In this document: piece by piece, positions 18,016 to 28,566 of the stretch
Numbering within the stretch: the stretch's first letter is position 1
How the letters are laid out: the number at the start of each line of letters is the position of its first letter
NCBI RefSeq assembly: GCF_001424125.1
Contig: NZ_LMQI01000003.1
Coordinates: 332,252-396,251 of the forward strand
Reading direction: 5' to 3'
Length of the DNA stretch: 64,000 nt
DNA from: Cellulomonas sp. Leaf395
GTDB lineage: Bacteria; Actinomycetota; Actinomycetes; Actinomycetales; Cellulomonadaceae
Translations under genes and position numbers: made by a program
The notes under the pieces: generated by a model
What the model saw: the letters and a program-made list of their open reading frames with translations, nothing else
Told to the model about the DNA's origin: nothing
Database searches by the model: none

Positions 18016-19868
18016 GACTGTCCTCCTCTGCTCTCTCCGGCCGACTGTCCGGCCATCAGCTCCTGGTGGAGCCGCTCGTCCTCCGCCAGCTCCTCGACCG
18101 AGCGGAGCTCCAGCGACTCCTCGTCCATCTGCCGTCCGACCACCGCCCGGTACGCGCGCGCGATCTCAAGGTCGTCGGCGCCGTGCGTCAGCAGGTCGTC
18201 GTGGCTGCCCCGGGCGCGGACGGCACCGTCCTGCACGAACGCGACCTCGTCCACGTGGTCCAGCACGAGCGGGCTGGCGGTGACCACGAGCGTGGTGCGG
18301 CCCCGCCGGACATCCACCAGACGCGCGGCGATCCGGGCCTCGGTGTGGGCGTCGACCGCGCTGGTCGGCTCCACCAGCACGAGGATCTCCGGGTCGATGA
18401 GCAGCGCACGGGCGAGGGCGACGCGCTGGCGCTGACCACCGGACAGCGAGCGGCCCTTCTCGGGCAGCTCGCCGGCGAGGCCGTCGGCCACCGAGTCGAG
18501 GACGTCCTGCGCGTCGGCCGTGTCCATCACCCGCAGCAGGTCGTCCTGCGTGGCCGAGCCGCGCACGTCGAGCTCGTCGGCCAGCAGGCCGGAGAAGAGG
18601 TGCGGGGTGGCCTCCGCGACGACGATGCGCTCCCGCACGAGCTCCTTGTCGAGCTCGGACAGCAGCACGCCACCGAGGCGCACGGGGGTGTCCTGCTCCG
18701 CCGCGTCGTCGAACCGGCCGAGCCGTGTGGCGATGCGCGCGGACTCGTCGGGGTTGGCGCTGACCAGCGCGACCACCCGGCCGGGCTCCAGGTGCAGCCC
18801 GCTGACCTCGTCGACCAGCGGCACGTGCGGCTCCGGCGCGGTGGCCGTGCCGGGCGTCGCGCCGGTCGCCGGGACGACCTGCAGGACCTTGACCACCTTG
18901 GTCGCACCGATGTGGGCGCGCGTCGCCGCCTGGAGCATCTGCGTCGCGTTCTGGACCGGCCAGGACAGGAACGCCGCGAAGCCGTACGTCGACACCAGCT
19001 GGCCGGGCGTGATGGTGCCCGCCAGCGCCATGTGGGCGCCGAACCAGATGAGCGTGACGACGAACGCGCCGGGCAGCAGGACCTGGAGAGCGTCCAGGAC
19101 CGACTGCGTCCTGGCCACCTCCACGCCGCGGCGCCGCGTCTCCTGCGACTGCGCGCGGTACCGGTCGGTGAAGACCTCCTCGCCGCCGATGCCGCGCAGG
19201 ATGCGCAGGCCGGAGACCGTGTCCGAACCCAGCGTGGTGAGTCGCCCGGACGCCTCGCGCTGCGCCACCTGGCGGCGCGAGAGTGGCTTGACCAGCAGGC
19301 CGAGGATGGCGGCGACCGTCGGCAGGCCCAGGACAACGACGAGCCCGAGCGGGACGGACACCCGGAGCATCAGCACCGCGACGATGGCGTAGGCCACGAG
19401 GCTGCCGAGGAAGTGGCTGGCGAGCGCGAAGACCTCACCGATGCGCAGCGCGTCGTTGGCCACGGCCGAGACGACCTCACCCGTCGGCAGCTCCTTGGTG
19501 ATGGTGTGGCCCGACCGGGCGACGGTCCGGCCGACCAGCTGCGAGGACGTGAACGCCGCCCGCAACCAGTTGTTCACGTCGTACCGGTGGCCGATGGCCG
19601 AGGCCGTGATGATCACCGCGCCGAGCGCGAGCAGCGTCGCGCACGCACGCCAGAGGTCCGGACCGAAGCCGCTGGCCAGGCCGTCGTCGATCGCGCGGCC
19701 CACGACGAACGGGGTGAACGCCTGGGCCGCGAACTGCAGGACGCCGAGCCCGACGGCAGTCAGGAGGATGCCCCACTGCCGGCCGGCCAGCCACCAGAGC
19801 AGCGCCGTGGGCCCGCTCAGGGGCGGGGTGCCGGGGTCGTCGAGGGGGAGAGAACGCACGAGGAGCAA
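18012..19868 (-). CDS. ABC exporter subunit with degenerate Walker A, Walker B and H-loop
   Basis: A 618-residue half-transporter with six membrane segments (about residues 25-310) and a nucleotide-binding domain from about 355. The Walker A lysine is lost (SANPDESA instead of GxxGxGKS), the Walker B aspartate is replaced (LVLVEPTSAVD), and the H-loop histidine is missing (TASPLVL), while the signature LSGGQRQR is perfect. It therefore cannot hydrolyse ATP in its own site but can complete the site of its partner. The TTG at 19868 is the furthest start; a GTG at 19859, eight bases after a TAACGT element, is an alternative. Confidence 0.87.
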   Translation of the reverse strand: MLLVRSLPLDDPGTPPLSGPTALLWWLAGRQWGILLTAVGLGVLQFAAQAFTPFVVGRAIDDGLASGFGPDLWRACATLLALGAVIITASAIGHRYDVNNWLRAAFTSSQLVGRTVARSGHTITKELPTGEVVSAVANDALRIGEVFALASHFLGSLVAYAIVAVLMLRVSVPLGLVVVLGLPTVAAILGLLVKPLSRRQVAQREASGRLTTLGSDTVSGLRILRGIGGEEVFTDRYRAQSQETRRRGVEVARTQSVLDALQVLLPGAFVVTLIWFGAHMALAGTITPGQLVSTYGFAAFLSWPVQNATQMLQAATRAHIGATKVVKVLQVVPATGATPGTATAPEPHVPLVDEVSGLHLEPGRVVALVSANPDESARIATRLGRFDDAAEQDTPVRLGGVLLSELDKELVRERIVVAEATPHLFSGLLADELDVRGSATQDDLLRVMDTADAQDVLDSVADGLAGELPEKGRSLSGGQRQRVALARALLIDPEILVLVEPTSAVDAHTEARIAARLVDVRRGRTTLVVTASPLVLDHVDEVAFVQDGAVRARGSHDDLLTHGADDLEIARAYRAVVGRQMDEESLELRSVEELAEDERLHQELMAGQSAGESRGGQS

Positions 19869-19967
19869 CGTTACGGGGCGGTACCGACACAGCCCGAACC
19901 CTTTATGTCGTCACCCGGTGGGGTCGGCCGCCCACCCCGTGGTGCGGGTGAACCTGGGTCGGGCGCC

Positions 19968-19997
19968 TGGGCCCCTGAGCTCAGTCCCGGTGGGCCC
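19968..19997. promoter_or_regulatory. Two TGGGCCC sites upstream of the ABC exporter
   Basis: TGGGCCC at 19968-19974 and 19991-19997, in the region between the ABC exporter start and the DUF192 stop. They resemble the motif clusters found at three promoters of the pilus region (29246-29294, 32213-32260, 35453-35516). The link is weaker here because no promoter could be fixed near them. Confidence 0.3.
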
Positions 19998-20067
19998 GTG
20001 TACCCGCACGCCCGGTGCCACGGACCCGCCGTCCTGGCCCCGGCGGCGACGACGATGGACGGGTGCC

Positions 20068-20439
20068 TCACGACCCGCCGGCGACACCACCCGGACCACC
20101 GCGCGAGACCACGCCCCCGGGGCGCAGGTCCCAGCGCTCGAAGCTGCCCTGTGGCGCCTCCACCACGGCAACTACCCCGCGACGCGGCGCGGTGACCGCC
20201 CAGGGGCGGAGCACGAGGGTGTCGACGACGCCCCCCGCGGAGTCGAGCAGGGCGACGTCGAGGCTCACCCGCATGCCGATGCCGTGCACCGAGGACTCGG
20301 GCTCGAGCCAGAGTGCCTCAGGCAGCTCGCGGCGGCCCAGAAGACCCCGGAAACGGGCACGCCAGGTGTCCGCGACCTCGACGGTCGCCACCGGTGATCC
20401 GTTCACCAGCAAGAGTGATCTGGACCGAAGTGCACTCAT
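20068..20439 (-). CDS. DUF192 family protein
   Basis: A 123-residue protein of the DUF192 family, small beta-rich proteins of unknown function that are often secreted in other bacteria. Family features seen are FRGLLGRRELPEALWL near the N terminus, the GIGM segment followed by a hydrophobic strand (VSLDVALLD), and VVEAPQGSFERW. No signal peptide is evident. The start is the ATG at 20439; it overlaps by four bases (ATGA) with the stop of a short upstream reading frame. It is divergent from the pilus operon. Confidence 0.8.
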   Translation of the reverse strand: MSALRSRSLLLVNGSPVATVEVADTWRARFRGLLGRRELPEALWLEPESSVHGIGMRVSLDVALLDSAGGVVDTLVLRPWAVTAPRRGVVAVVEAPQGSFERWDLRPGGVVSRGGPGGVAGGS

Positions 20440-20624
20440 CGTCCGCCTATCATGTGCGTGGTCTGCCGCCCCCGGCGCCTCGTCCGGTGCGGGGCGGGGA
20501 CCATCGTCGCAGGGACGCGCAGGCCACGAAGTCCTGCCTCGCGGGTCGAAAGTCTCGCCAGGTCCGCGATGTTCTTCGGGTTGGTCAGAGTCAGCAGGTT
20601 CGGCAGGTACGGCACGTCTGCCAT
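20436..20624 (-). CDS. Possible small protein coupled to DUF192
   Basis: A 62-residue frame with start ATG at 20624 (or GTG at 20648 for 70 residues). Its N-terminal half (MADVPYLPNLLTLTNPKNI and onward) does not have the Arg/Ala-rich look of accidental frames in this DNA. Its stop overlaps the DUF192 ATG in an ATGA arrangement. The C-terminal third is Arg-rich and less convincing. No family is recognised and no strong ribosome binding site is visible, so this remains tentative. Confidence 0.35.
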   Translation of the reverse strand: MADVPYLPNLLTLTNPKNIADLARLSTREAGLRGLRVPATMVPAPHRTRRRGRQTTHMIGGR

Positions 20625-20653
20625 GGACCGCGCACAGGGGGAGCTCACGCCGG

Positions 20654-21463
20654 ATGCCAGCGATCGCCATCACAGCGCTCCTCGACGTCGGGGCGGACGC
20701 TCCCGACACCGGAGCATCGCGCATCACGGTCGTCGCACCGACCGACCTGGCCGGTGTGAACAGCACGACCCTGGGCGACGCGACGCACGTGCTCGTGATC
20801 GGCGAGCGCCGCCACGAGACACTGGTGCGACGGTACGCCGCCGCGCTCGCGGACCGCGGACCGACGGTCGCGTGGCGGACGTTGCCGCACGGTCCCGGCG
20901 CGATCCTGGTGCTCGCCAACCAGGCGGCGTCCATCGGCCTCGACGCCGGCCAGTCCGTGGCGTTCCTGGACGCCCTGGCGGGCCTGACGTGGAGCGGCGC
21001 CTGGACGCCGTCCGTCGCCAACCTCACGGACCCCGCACCGTCGCTCGGTGAGCACCTGCGGTCGTTGACGCCCGGCGGGAAGGGCTTCGTCGTCACCCTG
21101 TCGGGCCCGAACCCCTCGGTGGACGCGGTCGGCAAGGCGACAGTCCCCGAGCCGGGACCGGACCGCGGCACCCTGTACTGCGCGAACCCCGACCTGCTCC
21201 CGCCGGCTGCGCGCGAGCAGCTGCTCGCCGCGAGCCGCTGCTCGACCGTCGTCGAGGTGCCCCTCATGCGGGTCGACGTCGTCGGTCGTCTCGGCACCGA
21301 CCGTGCCGTGGAGGCCGTCGCCCTGCCTGGCGGCGGTGGGGTGCAGCTGCCCGCCGCCCGTGGCACCTGCCCCACCTGTGCCACCACCGTCTTCACCGAC
21401 TTCTGCCCGTTCTGCCATGTGCGGCGGACGGATCCGTCCGACTTCCGAGGAGCCCTTGCGTGA
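20654..21463 (+). CDS. Pilus-operon protein of unknown function with C-terminal zinc ribbon
   Basis: A 269-residue protein at the head of the Tad operon. No enzyme signature is recognised. The C terminus carries two Cys pairs, CPTC and, after eleven residues, CPFCH, a probable zinc ribbon. The body looks like a soluble alpha/beta protein without signal peptide or membrane segment. The ATG at 20654 follows GGGGAG at 20637-20642. It overlaps the CpaB gene by four bases (GTGA), so a role in pilus assembly or its control is inferred from context only. Confidence 0.75.
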   Translation: MPAIAITALLDVGADAPDTGASRITVVAPTDLAGVNSTTLGDATHVLVIGERRHETLVRRYAAALADRGPTVAWRTLPHGPGAILVLANQAASIGLDAGQSVAFLDALAGLTWSGAWTPSVANLTDPAPSLGEHLRSLTPGGKGFVVTLSGPNPSVDAVGKATVPEPGPDRGTLYCANPDLLPPAAREQLLAASRCSTVVEVPLMRVDVVGRLGTDRAVEAVALPGGGGVQLPAARGTCPTCATTVFTDFCPFCHVRRTDPSDFRGALA

Positions 21464-22188
21464 ACCCCCGCCAGCGACGCGGAGTGCTGTTCATCCTCCT
21501 GTCCGTCCTCATCGCCGTCGTGGTCTTCTTCCTCGTGGCCTCGTACGTGGGCAACGTCTCGAGCAAGGTGGGCTCCGTGGTGACGGTCTACCGGGCCGCC
21601 GACGACCTCCCCGCGTTCACCACGCTCGACGAGTCGTCGATCGTCGCCGACGAGGTGCCCGAACGGTGGCTCTCGACCTCGGCCCGCGTGACGCAGGGCG
21701 ATCTTCTGGGCCGCAAGGTGGGTGTCAACCTCGAGGAGGGCACGATGATCACCACGGACGTCCTCGTCCCGCCGTCGGACCTCAGCCCGACGGAGCGGGA
21801 GATCGCGATCAACGTCGACGAGGTCACCGGGATCGCGGACCGCATCGTGCCCGGGGACCACGTCGACATCTACGCGGTGTTCGCGGACGTGCCGGGACTG
21901 CCCAAGCAGGTACGCGTGCTGGTGGAGGACGTCCGGGTGGTGTCCGTCCGCGGGAGCCAGGTGCTGGTGGACGAGGACAGCGCCACGGGTCAGGCGTCCG
22001 TCGTCCCCGTGACGCTCGCGCTCGAGCCCAACGACGCGCTCGCGGTCACGTACGCCTCCGCGTTCGCGGACGAGGTCCGGCTCGTGGGCCTGCCGGCCGG
22101 TTCGGGTGAGGACCGCACGGGCGAGGAGGACGAGTTCGACGCCACGCAGCTGGGCGGGGTCGCCGTCCCGGAAGGGGAGCAGGGCTGA
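21460..22188 (+). CDS. cpaB: Flp pilus assembly protein CpaB/RcpC (SAF domain)
   Basis: A 242-residue protein with one N-terminal membrane anchor (about residues 8-32, RGVLFILLSVLIAVVVFFLV) and an outer SAF-type domain: the RAADDLPAFTTLDESSI segment and LLGRKVGVNLEEGTMI are typical. A second domain with VDEVTGIADRIVPGDHVDIY matches RcpC/CpaB. In Gram-negatives this protein is linked to the secretin; no secretin is expected here, so a wall-spanning role is inferred. GTG start in a four-base overlap; its stop shares one base with the next ATG. Confidence 0.85.
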   Translation: MNPRQRRGVLFILLSVLIAVVVFFLVASYVGNVSSKVGSVVTVYRAADDLPAFTTLDESSIVADEVPERWLSTSARVTQGDLLGRKVGVNLEEGTMITTDVLVPPSDLSPTEREIAINVDEVTGIADRIVPGDHVDIYAVFADVPGLPKQVRVLVEDVRVVSVRGSQVLVDEDSATGQASVVPVTLALEPNDALAVTYASAFADEVRLVGLPAGSGEDRTGEEDEFDATQLGGVAVPEGEQG

Positions 22189-23783
22189 TGGCAGGCACCG
22201 TCGTCATCGGGTGCGCGGACCAGTCGCTCGCCTACGAGCTGCGGTCCCAGCTGGCCGAGGCCGCCGACATCGAGGTCGTGGGAGTCGCCGAGACGACGAC
22301 CGAGATGGCGAACCTCGTGCTGGACCGCGAGCCGAACCTGGTTCTCGTCCACGACCTGCTCGGGCCCGAACCCGTGCACCAGGTCATCCGGGACCTCGGG
22401 TTGCGCCGGCCCGCGAGCGTGGCGATCGTCGTGACGAGCGACGGCGACCCCGAGTCGCTGGCCTCCGCGATGGATGCCGGCGCCCGTGGCGTTCTCGCGT
22501 ACCCGCTGTCGTTCGCCGACGTGCAGCAGCGCGTCAACACCGCGCTCGACTGGTCGCGGCACATGGAGAGCCTGCTGATCAGCGCCTCCAGCGACGGCGG
22601 GAGCGCCCGCGGTCGCGCGACCGTCGTGGCGGTGACCGGGACCAAGGGCGGCGTGGGCACCACGACCCTGGTCACGCACCTCGCGTGGGACGTCCGCCGC
22701 GAGCTGCCCGACCACAAGGTGCTCGTCGTCGACCTCGACCTGGAGAAGGGCGACGTCTCCAGCCTCATCGAGGCGCGCGCACGGACCTCGGTCGCCGACC
22801 TGGCGAAGGTGGCGCAGGACCTGTCGGTCCGCACCGTCGCCGACGCGGTCTTCGAGCACGAGTCCGGGATCCACCTGCTCCTGCCGCCCGACGACGTGCG
22901 CGACGTCGAGTGGGTCACCCCGGCCGCGATCCGCCAGATCGTCGGGCTCCTTCGCCAGCAGTACGACCTGGTGCTGATCGACGTCGGTGCCCACGTCACG
23001 CCGGTGCAGGCGGCCGTCGTGGAGATCTCCGACGAGGTGGTCTCGGTCGTCACGCCGGACCTGGTGAGCATCCGGGCACTGCGCCGCACCCTGGGCTGGT
23101 GGGAGTCGCTGCAGGTGCGCAAGCCCGACGGCGTGCACGTCCTGATCAACAAGGCGTCCCGGACCGACGAGGTGCAGCCGGAGACGGTCAAGCGACTGTC
23201 GCCCGGCCCCGTGCTCGCCACCGTCCTGCCGGACATGGGCCACAAGCTCGAGACCGCCATGAACTCCCGCGCCCCCGAGATGGTCACCGACCCCGCCTGG
23301 TGGCGTGCACTGCGCGCGTTCGGTCGCGAGGTCGGCGTCGTGCGCCGACCCACCACAACGTCCGATCCCGCGTCGACCGATGCCGCAGCGCGGCCACGCC
23401 GGTCGGGCGGGCGTCGCCAGAAGGCGGCGGCGTCCGACGAGACCGGATCGGTGGCCGTGGAGCTGGTTGCCCTGCTGCCGGCGATCCTGATCGTCTGCGC
23501 GGTGCTCTGGCAGCTGGGGCTGACCGGCCTCACCTACGTCTGGACCGGCTACGGTGCCGCGGCCGCGGCACGGTCCGTCGCCCTCAAGGAGTCGCCGGCG
23601 CAGGTGCGCGCTGCCGCGCTCGACGCGTTCCCGGGCAGCATGCGGGCCAACGTCGACGTGGACGTCGCGTCACCGCGGCAGTCGTCCGTCGACGTCAGCG
23701 TGCGCATCCCCGTGGTGATGCCGGGTGTGCTGAACACCCCGTGGACCGCGACGATCAGCAGAGACGTGGTGATGGAGCCATGA
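22188..23783 (+). CDS. tadZ: TadZ/CpaE-type ATPase fused to a TadE-like pseudopilin
   Basis: A 531-residue protein with three parts. Residues 1-125 resemble a receiver-like domain (VVIGCADQSLAYELRSQL start). Residues about 145-395 form a MinD/ParA-type ATPase with the deviant P-loop TKGGVGTTT and the VLVVDLDLEKGD segment, as in TadZ/CpaE pilus-positioning proteins. After a basic linker, residues 417-531 are a TadE-like unit: DETG, then SVAVE (Glu at +5) and a membrane segment, as in class III prepilin-like signals. This last unit resembles the next gene, a separate TadE. The fusion is unusual. Overlaps the next gene by four bases. Confidence 0.85.
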   Translation: MAGTVVIGCADQSLAYELRSQLAEAADIEVVGVAETTTEMANLVLDREPNLVLVHDLLGPEPVHQVIRDLGLRRPASVAIVVTSDGDPESLASAMDAGARGVLAYPLSFADVQQRVNTALDWSRHMESLLISASSDGGSARGRATVVAVTGTKGGVGTTTLVTHLAWDVRRELPDHKVLVVDLDLEKGDVSSLIEARARTSVADLAKVAQDLSVRTVADAVFEHESGIHLLLPPDDVRDVEWVTPAAIRQIVGLLRQQYDLVLIDVGAHVTPVQAAVVEISDEVVSVVTPDLVSIRALRRTLGWWESLQVRKPDGVHVLINKASRTDEVQPETVKRLSPGPVLATVLPDMGHKLETAMNSRAPEMVTDPAWWRALRAFGREVGVVRRPTTTSDPASTDAAARPRRSGGRRQKAAASDETGSVAVELVALLPAILIVCAVLWQLGLTGLTYVWTGYGAAAAARSVALKESPAQVRAAALDAFPGSMRANVDVDVASPRQSSVDVSVRIPVVMPGVLNTPWTATISRDVVMEP

Positions 23784-24135
23784 TCCGACGAGCACGAGCA
23801 CGCGTCCTTCGGGACGACGACCGCGGGTCGTCGGCGATCGAGGTGCTCGGCATCATGCCGGTCGTCGTCGTCGTGATCCTCGCGCTCCTGCAGGTGGGTG
23901 CCGCGGCCGTCACCACGCTCGCCACCAACCAGGCGGTGCGCGACGGTGCCCGGGCCATGAGCCTGGGCCGCTCGGTCCCGGCGGCCGTCGACGCCTCGCT
24001 CCCCGGCAACATGCGCGCGAGCCAGATCACGTACCCCGCGGACGGTGTGCGGATCGAGGTGCCGGTGCTCCGGATCGGCATCTTCCCCAGCTTCACGGTG
24101 GTCCGCGAGGCCGCCATGCCACGGACGGCGCCCTG

Positions 24136-24136
<1 letters not shown>
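23780..24136 (+). CDS. tadE: TadE-like pilus assembly protein (minor pseudopilin)
   Basis: A 118-residue TadE-type protein. The basic leader ends in DDRG (Gly16), followed by SSAIE with Glu at +5 and the hydrophobic segment VLGIMPVVVVVILALLQVG, the pattern cut by the Flp prepilin peptidase. The outer part contains LPGNMRAS, which is closely echoed (FPGSMRAN) in the TadE unit at the end of the preceding protein, so the two are likely a tandem duplication. ATG in a four-base overlap; its stop shares one base with the TadA start. Confidence 0.85.
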
Positions 24137-25577
<1,441 letters not shown>

Positions 25578-25581
<4 letters not shown>

Positions 25582-26501
25582 TCATCCTCGTCATCCTGCT
25601 CGGCGTCCTGGCCGCGGCGATCTTCTTCGTGATCGGTGCGGGCCACCTCGGTGGCGCGATGGCACGGCGCCGGTCCCTCGTGGCCGGTGTCATCTCCGAC
25701 GAGCTCGGCGAGCAGACGCGCTTCCTGCAGTGGGACCGGGCGTTCCGGCGCACCGGACCCGGCCGGTGGGTCGAGAGCCAGCTGCTGCTGGCAGGCGAGG
25801 AGCGGCGCGCCCCGCTGCTCGTCGCACTGATCGCGGTCGGCGGTGGCCTGGCCATCGGCTGGGTGCTCGCGGTGGGCCTCGCGCCCATCTTCGGGCTGCT
25901 GGGCATCGCCGCGGTCGTCGTCGGTGTCAAGGCCTACCTCGCCCGGGCCAAGGACAGGCGCAACGAGCAGTTCATCGCCCAGATGCCCGAGCTCGCGCGG
26001 GTCCTGTCCAACGCGACGAGTGCGGGGCTCTCGATCGCGTCGGCCGTCAGCATCGCCGCGAGCGAGCTGTCCGAGCCCGCCGGCCCGGAGCTGGCGCGGG
26101 TGGCGTCCCGCATGCGCTTCGGCGACAGCCTGGACACGGCCATGAAGGGTCTCGAGAACCGTCTCCCGTCGCGCGAGGTCACCGTGCTCATCTCGACGCT
26201 CCTGGTCAGCGCCCGCAGCGGTGGTTCGCTGGTCAGCGCGCTGCGCGACATCGCGGACACGCTCGAGGCGCGCCGTGAGACCCGCCGTGAGGTACGCACC
26301 ACGCTCGCGCAGTCGACGTCCACCGGCTACCTCGTGATCGGGATGGGGTTCGCGCTGCTGTTCGTGCTCAACCTCATCCAGCCGGGGACGGTGCAGGCGA
26401 TGACCGACTCGTGGATCGGTCGCGCCGCCCTGGTCGTCGGCTCGTCGCTGTTCGTCGGCGGCTTCCTGCTGATCCGCCGCATGACGAGGTACGACGGATG
26501 A
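25578..26501 (+). CDS. tadB: Flp pilus assembly membrane protein TadB
   Basis: A 307-residue inner-membrane platform protein with a type II secretion system F domain (about residues 130-260). Visible features are the N-terminal membrane segment, a paired segment near 75-115, the cytosolic helix-rich stretch QFIAQMPELARVLSNAT with SGGSLVSALRDIADTLEAR, and two C-terminal membrane segments. It works with TadC to transmit force from TadA to pilin assembly. Four-base overlaps with both neighbours. Confidence 0.92.
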
Positions 26502-27400
26502 GCGCGTGGCTCGGTCTGGCCGTGGGCATCGCCGCGGCTGCTGCCGCCGTGCTGTTCATGGTCGGCTACCGCCAGATGCGGTCGGACGCCATGGACACCC
26601 TGGCGGTCGACGACCTGAACCTCCTGCGGGGGCAGCAGCGGCGGCGTGCGGAGGGCGAGCTCCCGCTGAGCAAGCTCGCGCGCACCCAGGTGCCCCGGTT
26701 GCGCCGGCTCCTCGGGCCGGCACGCCTGGCGCGGTTGCAGCGGATGATCGACGAAGCCGGGCGACCCGACGGGCTCACCGTCGACGGGTACCTGACCCGC
26801 ACGGCGTGGTGGGCGATGCTCACCCTGCCGGTGGCGTTCGTCATGCTCCTCGCCGGCAACCTGCTGCTCGCGGTGCTGGCGCTCGTCGTCCCGGTGCTCC
26901 TGCCGCTGTCCGCCGTCGCGGGTGCGCAACGACGGCGACGGGAGCAGATCGACAAGGACCTGCCCGACTTCCTCGACGTCCTCGCGGTCACGGTCATGGC
27001 CGGCGTGAACTTCCGTGCCGCCCTCGCCCGGGTCGCGGAGCGGTTCGCGGGCCCGCTGGGGGAGGAGATCACGCTGACCCTGCACCAGATCGCCAACGGC
27101 GCGTCGGTGCGTCAGGCGTTCCAGGACCTGCGCAGACGCAGCTCGTCGGAGGCGGTGGCGCAGTTCGTCTCCGCGCTCCTGCAGTCCCAGGAGCTGGGTG
27201 CCCCGCTGGCGGAGTCGCTCAAGCAGATCGCCGAGGACATGCGCCGGGAGAGCGGTCAGCGGCAGCGCCGGGCCGCCGCACGGACGGCGCCGCGGGTGAC
27301 CCTCGTGACCTCGCTGGTCCTGGTGCCCGGTGCGCTGATCTTCATCGTCGTCGGGCTGTTCCTGGGTGCCGACGTCGACTTCACCTCCCTGTTCGGATGA
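26498..27400 (+). CDS. tadC: Flp pilus assembly membrane protein TadC
   Basis: A 300-residue T2SF-domain protein, the second platform subunit. The ATG at 26498 is set by the ATGA overlap with TadB. It has an N-terminal membrane segment, a pair of hydrophobic stretches near residues 105-145, the cytosolic segment DFLDVLAVTVMAGVNFRAAL, then SQELGAPLAESLKQIAEDMR, and a C-terminal membrane segment. It overlaps the sensor kinase gene by four bases, tying signalling to pilus assembly. Confidence 0.92.
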   Translation: MSAWLGLAVGIAAAAAAVLFMVGYRQMRSDAMDTLAVDDLNLLRGQQRRRAEGELPLSKLARTQVPRLRRLLGPARLARLQRMIDEAGRPDGLTVDGYLTRTAWWAMLTLPVAFVMLLAGNLLLAVLALVVPVLLPLSAVAGAQRRRREQIDKDLPDFLDVLAVTVMAGVNFRAALARVAERFAGPLGEEITLTLHQIANGASVRQAFQDLRRRSSSEAVAQFVSALLQSQELGAPLAESLKQIAEDMRRESGQRQRRAAARTAPRVTLVTSLVLVPGALIFIVVGLFLGADVDFTSLFG

Positions 27401-28566
27401 GCGAGCCGGTGCAGCGCGACTTCACGCAGCGCGTCGTGGCCGTCGCGCTCCTCGTGCGTCTGCTGGCCATCACGGTGGCGCTCTTCGGCATGATCGGCCA
27501 GCCGATCACCGGCACGATGCTGGCCAGCGTGCTGGTGCTGTCGGCGACGAGCTTCTCGTTCCTGATGTACCCGAGCGCCGCGCGCTTCGTCATGCATCAC
27601 CCGCTCGCGGTGGTGGCCGACCTGCTGCTCACGCTCGTGGTGCTCGCCGTGCTCGGGGTGGAGAGCCCGCTGGTCCTGGCGACGTTCTCGACGGCGCTCA
27701 TCATGGGCATCCTGTTCGAGCGCCGGGTCGCCGTCCTCGGAGCGACGGCCCTGGTCGCCGGGTACCTGCTCGTGCACCAGCTCCAGCCCACGCCCACGAG
27801 CGGGTTCATGATCAACTTGGGCATCCCCGCTCTCTACGTCGGGCTGGTGGCCATCGGCTCGGTGGTGCGACACGCGCACGAGCGTGAGGTGGCGGCCGCC
27901 CGCGAGCTGGTCGACGCGCACCGGGCCGTCGCGTCCGCCGACGAGCGGGCTCGGCTGGCGCGTGAGATGCACGACTCGCTGGGCAAGACGCTGCACGGCA
28001 TCGCCCTGGCGGCGGAGGCGCTCCCCGTCTGGGTCGAGCGTGACCCCGCGACGGCGGTCCGGTACGCGAACGGGCTGGCTGCAGCCGCCAACCAGGCTGC
28101 GGCAGAGGCCCGCTCGCTCCTGGTGCGGCTGCGGGCGGACGAGCCCGACCGGCCGTTGGCGCAGGTGCTTGCCGAGCAGTGCCGGACGTGGGGCGACGCG
28201 ACGGGGATCGAGTGCGTCTTCGAGACGCACGGCGCGGTCGACCTGTCGACGGACGCCCGCTACGAGGCGCTCGCGATCGTGTCGGAGGCCCTGGAGAACG
28301 TGATGCGCCACGCGGAGGCCGACCGCGTGAGCGTGTCGCTGGCGGGCGCAGCCGGGGGCACGGTCCGGATCGAGGTCGTCGACGACGGCCGCGGGTTCGT
28401 CGTGCCCGACGGCGGTGTCAGCCCGCCGAACCACTTCGGCCTGACCGGGATGCACGAGCGCGCGGTGCAGGCGGGCGCCGACCTCTCGGTGACCTCCCGA
28501 CCCGGTCGGGGTACCCGTGTGGTCCTCGACCTCGACCCGACGAAGGAGTCCTCAGGTGTCCGGTGA
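27397..28566 (+). CDS. Sensor histidine kinase (HisKA_3 type) in the pilus operon
   Basis: A 389-residue membrane kinase. Residues 10-155 form about five hydrophobic segments with almost no outer loop, suggesting it senses the membrane or a membrane partner. The dimerisation domain has REMHDSLGKTLH with the phosphorylated His192, and the ATP-binding domain has ENVMRHAEA, DDGRGF and HFGLTGMHERA. This is the NarL/LiaS-type family. The ATG overlaps the TadC stop by four bases and its end overlaps the regulator gene by eleven bases, so kinase and regulator are an in-operon pair that probably controls the pilus genes. Confidence 0.9.
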   Translation: MSEPVQRDFTQRVVAVALLVRLLAITVALFGMIGQPITGTMLASVLVLSATSFSFLMYPSAARFVMHHPLAVVADLLLTLVVLAVLGVESPLVLATFSTALIMGILFERRVAVLGATALVAGYLLVHQLQPTPTSGFMINLGIPALYVGLVAIGSVVRHAHEREVAAARELVDAHRAVASADERARLAREMHDSLGKTLHGIALAAEALPVWVERDPATAVRYANGLAAAANQAAAEARSLLVRLRADEPDRPLAQVLAEQCRTWGDATGIECVFETHGAVDLSTDARYEALAIVSEALENVMRHAEADRVSVSLAGAAGGTVRIEVVDDGRGFVVPDGGVSPPNHFGLTGMHERAVQAGADLSVTSRPGRGTRVVLDLDPTKESSGVR

